From NCBI GenBank assembly GCA_021807065.1, contig JAKAPO010000008.1, positions 1 through 20,423 of the forward strand: a stretch of DNA of 20,423 bases, in the 5' to 3' direction. Below, piece by piece: positions 7,825-14,739 of the stretch (its first letter is position 1; each line of letters starts with the position of its first letter). The position numbers and the translations under genes were made by a program. The notes beneath the pieces are model-generated. The model did no database searches. It was not told where the DNA came from and worked only from the letters and a program-made list of their open reading frames with translations. Source of the stretch: a bacterium. GTDB taxonomy: Bacteria; Vulcanimicrobiota; Vulcanimicrobiia; Vulcanimicrobiales; Vulcanimicrobiaceae.

Positions 7825-8811
7825 ATGGATGTCGTGTTGATGAAGTTTGCCTTGATTGCATACGCAATCGGTGCGGTCGTGCTCTTCATCTACTTCTTTT
7901 CGCGAGAGGACTGGCTTCGAAATTTTGGCGCAACGCTCGCAGTGGCCGGATGCGCAGCGCAGTTCGCGCAGCTTGCGGCGCGTTACCAAGAGACGCACAT
8001 TTGGCCGCTGCTCAACCTGTACGGATCGCTCTCGCTGTTCTCGGCGATGTCGGTGGCCATCTTCATCTTTTTCGCGTTCCGTTATCGGCTGTGGTTTGCC
8101 GGAGGCTTGTTGCTCGCAATCGCCGCAATCTTTCTTGCGTACGGCATCACGTGGGACGAGGGCGTCATGCCGCCCGTCCCGTCGTTGCAGTCCTACTGGG
8201 CGAAGATTCACGTGCCGCTCGTCGTGTCGTCGTACGGCGCCTTTCTGGTGGCTTTCGTTTTTTCGATTATCTACCTCGTCAAAGATTACGGGGAACGACG
8301 CTTCGCGAAACGACGCATCGTCACGAGCACTGCGAGCGGCGGAGCCGCGGAGGCAACGCTGCCCGGCGTCCCTCTAAGCAAGTTCGATCCGGCGCCGGAA
8401 ACGTTCGCTGCCGAAAGCGCCGCGTCGCTGCGCGATACGCCGGCACTAGCCGCTGCGGCGGAGGGAGGAGACGTAGTCGCAGGTTGGTTCGCGACGCTGC
8501 CGTCCTTAGCCCAACTCGACGTGCTCGTTTACCGGGCGGTCGCGATCGGGCTTCCGCTCCTGACGCTCGGCATCGTCACCGGAGCGGCATGGGCGCATGA
8601 AGCCTGGGGACGATACTGGCAATGGGATCCAAAGGAGACGGCGGCGCTTACGTCGTGGATCGTCTACGCCGCATACATGCACTTGCACACCCGCAACGCT
8701 TGGCGCGGATTGCGCTGCAGCTGGCTGAACGTGCTCGGCTTCTTCGTCATCCTCTTCACCTACCTCGGCGTGAATATCTGGATTAGCGGCCTGCACAGCT
8801 ACAAAGCCTAG
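7825..8811 (+). CDS. ccsA: Cytochrome c biogenesis protein CcsA/ResC (System II haem handling)
   Basis: A 328-aa polytopic haem-handling protein with the tryptophan-rich WWD motif WGRYWQWDPKE at 261-271. Conserved His residues include H129 (KIHVPL), H258 just before the WWD motif, and H324 near the C-terminus (GLHSY), as expected for haem axial ligands of the family. About eight membrane segments are recognisable. An Ala/Glu-rich stretch of about 65 residues (about 160-225) separates two helices and is longer than the loop seen in many CcsA proteins. ATG 7825 lies 11 nt after GGAAAGGAG located in the end of resB. Together with ResB it forms a complete System II pair; no CcmA-I (System I) genes are seen. 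Confidence 0.94.
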   Translation: MDVVLMKFALIAYAIGAVVLFIYFFSREDWLRNFGATLAVAGCAAQFAQLAARYQETHIWPLLNLYGSLSLFSAMSVAIFIFFAFRYRLWFAGGLLLAIAAIFLAYGITWDEGVMPPVPSLQSYWAKIHVPLVVSSYGAFLVAFVFSIIYLVKDYGERRFAKRRIVTSTASGGAAEATLPGVPLSKFDPAPETFAAESAASLRDTPALAAAAEGGDVVAGWFATLPSLAQLDVLVYRAVAIGLPLLTLGIVTGAAWAHEAWGRYWQWDPKETAALTSWIVYAAYMHLHTRNAWRGLRCSWLNVLGFFVILFTYLGVNIWISGLHSYKA

Positions 8812-8872
8812 AGAAAAGTCGCAGCCGGCCGCTGAAGAGGGCAGGCGAACACCTATTAGGAAAAGGCGGATC

Positions 8873-9520
8873 ATGGCTCATCCCGCGCACAGCGCCTATG
8901 ACGAACCACAGACACCCGATGAGATTTCACGCCGCACGTTCATGGCCAACGCGGTCATCGTGATGAGTGGCGTGATCGGCGTCGGCTTGGCGATTCCGAT
9001 CATCGGCGGTTTGATCCCTAGCGGCGCCGCGACGACCGGTACGTGGTCGCCGCTCACGAAAGCCGAGTTCGGCGATCTCGAAAAGGCGACGTCGACGCCG
9101 GTCAAGATGACCTTCTCGATGATGACCAAAGACGCGTACCTTCCGGAGGAATCCTTCGAAGACTACGTCTGGGGCATCAAGGTCGATCCTACGAAGTTCC
9201 GCGCGGACCGGCCGGATATTTTCAATGGGCCTAACGGCAAGGCCGACGTCCCATACCACGTGGTCAACATGAGCTTCGTAATCTTCAGTCCGCTATGCCC
9301 GCACCTGGGTTGCCGCTACAACTGGGACGCAAGCGCGAACAAGTTCGTGTGCCCTTGCCATGGTTCGGTGTACAGTTTCGACGGTGCGCACCTCGCCGGC
9401 CCGGCACCGCGTGGTCTCGACCCCTTGCCGATGCGCGAGCAGAACGGCACGGCGCAAATTATGTGGATTCGTTACGCATCGACGACACCCGATCGCATCG
9501 TCATCTCGTACAAAGCTTAA
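8873..9520 (+). CDS. Rieske [2Fe-2S] protein of a quinol-cytochrome c oxidoreductase
   Basis: A 215-aa protein. The N-terminus has a twin-arginine signal/anchor (S19-R20-R21-T-F) followed by a membrane helix at about 28-48, so the folded cluster domain is exported by Tat. The Rieske motif is complete: C142-P-H144-L-G-C147 and C160-P-C162-H163-G-S. C142, H144, C160 and H163 are predicted cluster ligands, and C147/C162 the disulfide pair. An insert of about 60 residues lies between the membrane helix and the cluster domain. ATG 8873 follows AAAAGGCGG. The cytochrome b partner is 263 nt downstream; the gap between them is filled by a mobile element and a duplication. QcrA/PetC is the closest functional label; b6f- versus bc1-type is not decided by this subunit. 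Confidence 0.94.
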   Translation: MAHPAHSAYDEPQTPDEISRRTFMANAVIVMSGVIGVGLAIPIIGGLIPSGAATTGTWSPLTKAEFGDLEKATSTPVKMTFSMMTKDAYLPEESFEDYVWGIKVDPTKFRADRPDIFNGPNGKADVPYHVVNMSFVIFSPLCPHLGCRYNWDASANKFVCPCHGSVYSFDGAHLAGPAPRGLDPLPMREQNGTAQIMWIRYASTTPDRIVISYKA

Positions 9521-9525
9521 GGTAA

Positions 9526-9691
9526 CTAGTGGCCTGTAACAGCCGGTTATGTACTGGATTTACGAAGGATTTTCGCTCGAATCGAGGAGCGATGAGGGAG
9601 CAACCCCGTAGTGTTTTGACCGAAGAGCGACGAAGAGCCGGGCGGAAAGACGAGCAAAGGCGGTACATAACCGGCTGTTACAGGCCACTAG
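9526..9691 (+). mobile_element. MITE-like element A: perfect 29-bp inverted ends, CTAG at both borders
   Basis: The left end 9526-9554 (CTAGTGGCCTGTAACAGCCG...) and right end 9663-9691 are exact reverse complements over 29 bp. Counting the palindromic CTAG (9526-9529 and 9688-9691) as a 4-bp target duplication leaves a 158-bp core. The core holds no convincing gene and is far too short for a transposase. Bases 9594-9633 align without gaps to 17411-17450 in element B (29 of 40 identical), and both share GCCTGT just inside CTAG. Duplication of CTAG is a habit of some IS5-family transposases; the parent element is unknown. It lies between the Rieske and cytochrome b genes, which are usually close together. 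Confidence 0.8.
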
Positions 9692-9706
9692 CACGGGTAA
9701 CTACTA

Positions 9707-9734
9707 ATGCTCAATTGGCTGGAACAACGTACTG
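9707..9734 (+). repeat. 28-bp direct duplication of the cytochrome b start, upstream copy
   Basis: This is identical to 9784-9811 over 28 bp (ATGCTCAATTGGCTGGAACA and the next 8 bases). The copies start 77 bp apart. Similarity continues imperfectly upstream (GGGTAACT at 9695-9702 versus GGGAACT at 9773-9779), so the ribosome site may also have been duplicated. Confidence 0.95.
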
Positions 9735-9772
9735 CCCTTCGACTGCGCTCACTCGCTCAGGGTGACAAATAA
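9707..9772 (+). CDS. 21-codon upstream ORF made from a duplicated cytochrome b start (doubtful as a gene)
   Basis: ATG 9707 opens MLNWLEQRT, identical to the N-terminus of the cytochrome b gene at 9784. It then runs out of frame into a dispersed repeat and stops at TAA 9770-9772. The stop overlaps the purine stretch (AAGGGA) that serves as the ribosome site of the real gene, 11 nt before its ATG. It is most likely debris from an insertion/duplication, but if translated it could influence initiation downstream. Confidence 0.3.
   Translation: MLNWLEQRTALRLRSLAQGDK
9735..9767 (-). repeat. Dispersed short repeat, copy 2 (opposite orientation to 5500-5546)
   Basis: The plus strand reads CCCTTCGACT, then GCGCTCACTCGCTCAGGG, then TGACA. 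The reverse complement begins TGTCACCCTGAGCG and ends AGTCGAAGGG, matching copy 1 at both ends with fewer internal GCGNAGCGA units. It sits exactly at the end of the 28-bp duplication, between the two copies of the cytochrome b start. Confidence 0.75.
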
Positions 9773-9783
9773 GGGAACTGATC

Positions 9784-11262
9784 ATGCTCAATTGGCTGGA
9801 ACAACGTACTGGATTTGTGTCGGCGACGAAGGACTTCCTCACCGAGGACGTTCCGGGCGGCGCGAGTTACTGGTACGTCTTCGGCAGCGCCACGCTCTTC
9901 GCGATGATCTTGCAGATCACGACGGGCATCTTCCTGACGTTCTGGTACGCACCATCTGCCGCAACGGCATGGGAATCGACGAGGGCGATCTACCTCGATC
10001 CGTTCGAGCACTTCGTCCTCTCGATGCACTACTGGGGCGCGACCGCGATGATCGCGTTGGTCGGCCTGCACTTGCTGCAAGTCGCAATCTTCGGCGCGTA
10101 CAAGCGCCCGCGCGAACTGCAATGGGTCGTCGGCGTGCTACTCTTGTTGCTCACGCTCGTACTCGGCCTCACGGGTTATCTTTTGCCATGGGACATGGAC
10201 GCATACTTCGCGTCGCAAGTCTCGCTGAACATCACCGGCACCGCTCCGATCGCCGGCCCGTTCATCCAGAACGTCGCACAAGGCGGAAGCGTTATGGGCA
10301 CCGAGACGATCAACCGGTTCTTCGGGCTGCATGTTTGGCTGGTACCGGCGTTGCTCATCCTGCTCGTGGGCGCGCATCTCTTCATCTTCCGTCATAACGG
10401 TCCGGCGGGACCGGCAAACGACGATCCGCGCAAGCTGAAGGCGGGGCGCTTCTGGCCAGATCAGATGTTCATGGACACGGTCGTCTCGTTCTTCGTCTTC
10501 CTGCTCATCATCGCTCTCTCGTTCGTGGCGCCCCCGTTCCTCGATCAGAAGGCGGATCCGACGATCGTGTTTCAGCCGTATCCTGCCTGGTATTTCCTCG
10601 CGCTCTTCGGTATGCTCCACCTCTTCCCGCCTCAGCTCGACACGGTCGCGACGATCTACATTCCGACGTTCTTCCTGCTCGTCGTATTGCTGCTGCCGTG
10701 GATCGATCGCAGTCCCACGCGCACGCTCAATGCGCGGCGCGGCGTGCTCGCAAGCATCTTCGTCGTCGTCGCCGTCCTCATCGGTCTCTCGATACAGAGC
10801 CAGGCGCAGATCGTCGGTCTTGAGGCCCAGAATCCTCACTTGACCGAAGCGCAAGTCCTGGCCTCGAAACCGGCCGCAGTGACGGCACCGGCGTCGCCAG
10901 GAACCGTTGCGGTTGCCGCCTCCTCGGGCTCGGCGTCCGCGAGCGCTCATGGTGCAACGGTCTTCGGACAGAACTGCTCGAGTTGTCACGGCGCGCAAGG
11001 ACAAGGCACGCCCGGTGCGTTTCCGCCCCTTGCAGGGAATCCGTTCGTCACCGGCAATCCGGCGTCGGTTATCGACGTCGTGAAGAACGGAAAGACCGGA
11101 CCGATCAACGTGAACGGGCAATCTTACAACGGCACGATGCCGGCGTGGAAGAGCCAGCTGGACTCCGCCGATATTGCAGCCGTGATCACCTACATACGCT
11201 CGTCGCTCGGCAGCAACCGCGCCCCCGCCGTGACGCCAGCGCAAGTCAGCGCGGCGAAGTAG
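9784..11262 (+). CDS. Cytochrome b with fused C-terminal cytochrome c domain (quinol-cytochrome c oxidoreductase)
   Basis: A 492-aa fusion. Residues 1-340 are a full-length cytochrome b. Haem-ligand His pairs are H82/H96 and H183/H198, with 14 residues between the second pair as in b6-type and Gram-positive proteins (13 in mitochondrial-type b). The Qo loop reads PAWYF at 267-271, where PEWY or PDWY is usual. An Ala/Ser-rich linker (about 362-390) leads to a mono-haem c domain: C398-S-S-C401-H402, PPLAGN, and GTMPAW with M452 as probable axial Met. The c domain would face outside and replace a separate cytochrome c1/f; it needs ResB/CcsA. ATG 9784 follows AAGGGA by 7 nt. The 3' end overlaps the converging glycosyltransferase by 17 nt. 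Confidence 0.93.
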   Translation: MLNWLEQRTGFVSATKDFLTEDVPGGASYWYVFGSATLFAMILQITTGIFLTFWYAPSAATAWESTRAIYLDPFEHFVLSMHYWGATAMIALVGLHLLQVAIFGAYKRPRELQWVVGVLLLLLTLVLGLTGYLLPWDMDAYFASQVSLNITGTAPIAGPFIQNVAQGGSVMGTETINRFFGLHVWLVPALLILLVGAHLFIFRHNGPAGPANDDPRKLKAGRFWPDQMFMDTVVSFFVFLLIIALSFVAPPFLDQKADPTIVFQPYPAWYFLALFGMLHLFPPQLDTVATIYIPTFFLLVVLLLPWIDRSPTRTLNARRGVLASIFVVVAVLIGLSIQSQAQIVGLEAQNPHLTEAQVLASKPAAVTAPASPGTVAVAASSGSASASAHGATVFGQNCSSCHGAQGQGTPGAFPPLAGNPFVTGNPASVIDVVKNGKTGPINVNGQSYNGTMPAWKSQLDSADIAAVITYIRSSLGSNRAPAVTPAQVSAAK

Positions 11263-12835
11263 CGATATACAAGTAAAGCGCTGCCTTTGCAGCCGTCGCG
11301 ATCTCGCGGCGGCTGCGGCCGCATGAGGGATCGGCCGGAGTAGACCCTTTTGGCACGATCAGCCAGACGCGCGCCACATTACAGATGACCTCGCGAGGTT
11401 CATGGACGATGACGACGCCCGGTTGCGTGTAGAAAACCAGCGCGTTCGAAACCGAAACGTCGTCGATCGCTACCACGGCACCCGGACGGCGTTCGTGCTC
11501 GATTACTGCGGCGAGCTTCGGTATCGGCTTGAACGCCTCCGCATGCGGCAGCACCGCAACCGCGAGGACGTCGAGTGCGGCGAGCATCGCCGCCGCCAGC
11601 GCGTACGGAGCGGCGGCGACGGAACGCCGTATCAGGAGCAACGCAGTCCCGAGCGAGCCTATGAAGATCGCCGTAGCCGCGCCGAGCAGCGCCGGTACCG
11701 CTGCGGTAACCGCTGCCGTCAAGCGATTGTCGAGCGTGAAGATTCGTATCGCAATCGCGAGCATGCCGATCGTCACCGGTACGACGGCGGACGCGAAGAT
11801 CGCCGAGCGGCTCGCCCCTTTCTTAGCCACCTCGTCGAAGTAGAGCCCCGTGATCATCGCTAGGCCCGGTATCTCCAGCGCGATGTAATTCGGCAACTTC
11901 GTCTCAGCAAAGCTGAAGAACAAGAGTGGTACCGCCATCCAAACGAATCCGAAACGCCATAGAGCATCGGCTCGCACGCGCTCGAGGCCGTACGCGATCG
12001 CGGGAATCAAGAATGCGATCCACGGAAAGAAACCGAGAATCAGGACCGGCACGTAATACCAGACGGGCCCCGATTGGTTCTCAATCACCCCGGTGTAGCG
12101 GCCGAACGTGTAGTGGCCGATGAGATCGACGATGCTGTGAATGCCGGTGCGCGCCCCGAGCACGACGAACCAAGGTAGGCCGATTGAGGCGAATGCAATC
12201 GTGCCCAGAATCCACGCTCTTCGGCTCGGCAAGCGAAGCCGTTCGTAGCGGCGGCTCCAGAGATAATAGGGAACGATGACCAAGAGCGCGATCACCGGCG
12301 CGACCGGTCCCTTTGCCAGGAAACCGAATGCAAGGGCAACCGCCCCGAGGACGTAACGGCGATCTTCTCCGCTATGTAATCCGGCGAACCATTCGAAGAG
12401 CGCGATCATGACGAAGAGATCGAGCAGCGCGTCCATGATTGCAAGGCGGCCGATGATTGCCTGCATCAGCGCCGTCGAAAGAACGATGCCCGCGAAGATA
12501 CCGGCGCGCTCGCCGGCGTGTCGCGCAACCGCATACGCGATCGCCGCACCCATCGCAATCGTGGCCAACGCCGACGGAAGTCGTAACGCAAAGGCGGTTA
12601 CCCCGAGGAGCCGAGCAAAGAGCGCGGCCATCCAGAAATACAATGGCGGCTGAATGAACCACGGGTGCCCGTTCAGGTGCATGACGATCCAGTCGTGCGA
12701 GAGCAGCACCTCACGTGCGACCTCGCCATACGCGGTCTCGCTGTTATCCCAGAGCGTGCCGGCGCCAAGGCCGGGAAGCGTCGCGAGCGCGCCGACGAGC
12801 GCGCCGATAGACGCTGCGCGTGCCGGCCCCTTCAT
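11246..12835 (-). CDS. ArnT/PMT-type membrane glycosyltransferase (GT-C fold)
   Basis: A polytopic protein of 529 aa from ATG 12835, with about ten to twelve hydrophobic helices and the PMT_2/ArnT N-terminal pattern: LWDNSETAYGEVAREVL at about 28-44, then DWIVMHLNGHPWFIQPPLYF, then RLPSALA. Such enzymes transfer a sugar from a lipid-phosphate donor to lipid A, protein or another acceptor on the outer face of the membrane. The usual catalytic DE(A/P)RY segment reads D30-N-S-E33. The frame runs upstream to 12985, but that part overlaps hemC, is hydrophilic and lacks family similarity, so ATG 12835 is preferred; no clear Shine-Dalgarno is visible. It is the only minus-strand gene inside the respiratory/haem block. 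The acceptor cannot be told. Confidence 0.85.
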   Translation of the reverse strand: MKGPARAASIGALVGALATLPGLGAGTLWDNSETAYGEVAREVLLSHDWIVMHLNGHPWFIQPPLYFWMAALFARLLGVTAFALRLPSALATIAMGAAIAYAVARHAGERAGIFAGIVLSTALMQAIIGRLAIMDALLDLFVMIALFEWFAGLHSGEDRRYVLGAVALAFGFLAKGPVAPVIALLVIVPYYLWSRRYERLRLPSRRAWILGTIAFASIGLPWFVVLGARTGIHSIVDLIGHYTFGRYTGVIENQSGPVWYYVPVLILGFFPWIAFLIPAIAYGLERVRADALWRFGFVWMAVPLLFFSFAETKLPNYIALEIPGLAMITGLYFDEVAKKGASRSAIFASAVVPVTIGMLAIAIRIFTLDNRLTAAVTAAVPALLGAATAIFIGSLGTALLLIRRSVAAAPYALAAAMLAALDVLAVAVLPHAEAFKPIPKLAAVIEHERRPGAVVAIDDVSVSNALVFYTQPGVVIVHEPREVICNVARVWLIVPKGSTPADPSCGRSRREIATAAKAALYLYIATSPR

Positions 12836-12877
12836 GCAAACGGTTTTTGGCGCAAGGAGGGGGAACTCTTCCCGCCC

Positions 12878-13783
12878 GTGACTCTCCCGGTTTCCCGCCA
12901 CCTCGCCTGCGCCGCACGTACGAGCGCGCTTGCAACTGCGCAAGCGCGCGCTATCGCGTCGCTGCTCGCTCGGTGCGGCATCCAAACCGAGATCGTGGGC
13001 GTCACGACCACCGGCGATCGCCGGTCACATGCGGCCGTCCATGCGCTCGGGGAGACGAACGTGTTCGTCAAAGAATTGGAGACGGCGCTGCGCGAGCGGC
13101 GCGCCGACTACGCGGTGCATTCCTGCAAAGACCTACCGAGCGACTTGGCCGCCGATATGCGCATCGCCGCTATCTCCGCACGCGACGATGCGCGCGACGC
13201 GTTTTGCGGCGAGAAATTCGAGAGCTTCGCTTCACTTCCAGCAGGCGCAGTCGTCGGCACTTCGAGTCCTCGTCGGAAAACGCAGCTCGCGCACCTGCGC
13301 TCGGATCTGCGTTTCGAAGACTTACGCGGCAACGTCGACACGCGTTTGCGCAAACTGCGCGAGGGATCGTACGACGCGATCGTACTCGCTATGGCGGGAC
13401 TGGGACGGTTGCACGCCGCTGCACGATACGTCGTTCCGTTCTCGAGCGAGGAGATGGTCCCCGCGACGGGCCAAGGCGCGCTTGCCATCGAGGTGCGAGC
13501 CGAAGACGCAACGCTGACCAGCATTCTGCGCGCAGCGATCAACGATGACGTCGCCGAACGTTGCGTAACCGTGGAGCGCGCAGCTCTGCGGGCATTGCAC
13601 GCGGGTTGCAGCGCGCCGATCGGCATATACGCGCGAGAGACGGATGGCCGTACCATCGTCGATGCCGCGCTTGCTGTAGATGGAAGGATCGTGCGCGAGC
13701 GCCTCGAGGCGCCGATTGGAAATCTCTCCGACGCGCAAGCGCTTGGCGAACGCATCGCCTGGCAGGTGGCGGCACTGCGATGA
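12878..13783 (+). CDS. hemC: Hydroxymethylbilane synthase (porphobilinogen deaminase)
   Basis: Polymerises four porphobilinogens to hydroxymethylbilane. The protein is 301 aa. The N-terminus HLACAARTSALATAQA replaces the usual IGTRxSxLAxxQA. HSCKDLP at 81-87 carries the catalytic Asp (D85). RGNVDTRL is at 150-157, and ATGQGALAIE follows. C244 in HAGCSAPIG is the dipyrromethane cofactor attachment site. GTG 12878 is the only start in frame near the conserved N-terminus; an AAGGAGG at 12854-12860 is 17 nt away, further than normal, so initiation may be weak. It is the first gene of the hemCBLA-D run and overlaps hemB by ATGA. It diverges from the glycosyltransferase across a 42-bp gap in which no convincing promoter is seen. 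Confidence 0.95.
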   Translation: MTLPVSRHLACAARTSALATAQARAIASLLARCGIQTEIVGVTTTGDRRSHAAVHALGETNVFVKELETALRERRADYAVHSCKDLPSDLAADMRIAAISARDDARDAFCGEKFESFASLPAGAVVGTSSPRRKTQLAHLRSDLRFEDLRGNVDTRLRKLREGSYDAIVLAMAGLGRLHAAARYVVPFSSEEMVPATGQGALAIEVRAEDATLTSILRAAINDDVAERCVTVERAALRALHAGCSAPIGIYARETDGRTIVDAALAVDGRIVRERLEAPIGNLSDAQALGERIAWQVAALR

Positions 13784-14739
13784 TTCGGCTGCGCCGCCTT
13801 CGCCGGACGCCTGCACTGCGGGCGCTCGTTCGTGAACACCAGCTTCGAAAGGAGCACCTGGTGCAACCCGCGTTCGTCGTCGAACGATCTTCAGACGCCG
13901 GCCCGATCGCATCGATGCCCGGCATCTCGCGATTGGACGTCGATCAGGCCGTTGCCGAGGCGCAAGCGCTGCACGCGATCGGCATACCGGCCGTACTCCT
14001 CTTCGGCATTCCAGCCCGCAAAGACGCGACCGGCTCCGCAAATGCCGATCCCAACGGGGTCGTCCAGCGAACGATCCGCGGGATCAAGCAAGCGCAGCCG
14101 GAGATGTTGGTCATCGCCGATCTGTGCAACTGCGAGTATACCGATCACGGCCACTGCGGCCTTCTCGATGGGCGCGGTAACGTCGATAACGATGCCACGG
14201 TCTCGTTTCTCTCGCGCGTCGCCGTTACGTACGCACAGAGCGGCGTCGACGTGATAGCGCCGTCCGATATGATGGATGGACGGGTCGAAGCGATTCGTAG
14301 CGCGCTCGACGCACACGGTTTCACCGACGTCGCCATACTCTCGTACGCGGCGAAATATGCATCGGCGTTCTATGGCCCGTTTCGCGAGGCGGCCGAATCG
14401 GCGCCGGCGCACGGCGACCGCCGTTCTTATCAGATGGATCCACCCAACGTGCGCGAGGCGCTTCGCGAGATCGCGCTGGACATCGAAGAAGGCGCAGACG
14501 CCGTTATGGTCAAGCCGGGCTTACCGTATCTGGACGTCTTGCGCGCAGCGCGCGACGCATTCGACGTGCCGATCGCCGTCTACAACGTGAGCGGCGAATA
14601 CGCCATGCTCAAAGCTGCAATTGCACATGGTTGGCTCGAGGAACGTGCGATCGACGAAGTCTTGACGGCGTTCGTGCGCGCGGGTGCTGACATCGTCATC
14701 ACCTACTTCGCGAAGGAATGGGCGACGCGCAATCGATGA
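13780..14739 (+). CDS. hemB: Delta-aminolevulinic acid dehydratase (porphobilinogen synthase)
   Basis: Condenses two 5-aminolevulinate molecules into porphobilinogen. The protein is 319 aa. The zinc-site cysteines C116, C118 and C126 are present in DLCNCEYTDHGHCG, so this is the Zn-dependent class rather than the Asp-rich Mg class. The Schiff-base lysines are K192 in SYAAKYASAFYGPFREA and K245 in MVKPGLPYLD. The ATG overlaps the hemC stop (ATGA at 13780-13783), and its own stop overlaps the hemL ATG the same way, so hemC-hemB-hemL should be co-translated. Confidence 0.96.
   Translation: MIRLRRLRRTPALRALVREHQLRKEHLVQPAFVVERSSDAGPIASMPGISRLDVDQAVAEAQALHAIGIPAVLLFGIPARKDATGSANADPNGVVQRTIRGIKQAQPEMLVIADLCNCEYTDHGHCGLLDGRGNVDNDATVSFLSRVAVTYAQSGVDVIAPSDMMDGRVEAIRSALDAHGFTDVAILSYAAKYASAFYGPFREAAESAPAHGDRRSYQMDPPNVREALREIALDIEEGADAVMVKPGLPYLDVLRAARDAFDVPIAVYNVSGEYAMLKAAIAHGWLEERAIDEVLTAFVRAGADIVITYFAKEWATRNR

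Noticed and set aside
9529..9765. 78-codon ORF across element A
   Set aside because: It runs through both inverted ends and the duplicated cytochrome b start, has no Shine-Dalgarno or family similarity, and is best explained by the element itself.
10138..11244. 368-codon open frame on the minus strand opposite the cytochrome b-c gene
   Set aside because: Shadow frame: very rich in Arg, Glu and Asp, with no family pattern, and fully antisense to a well-supported membrane protein.
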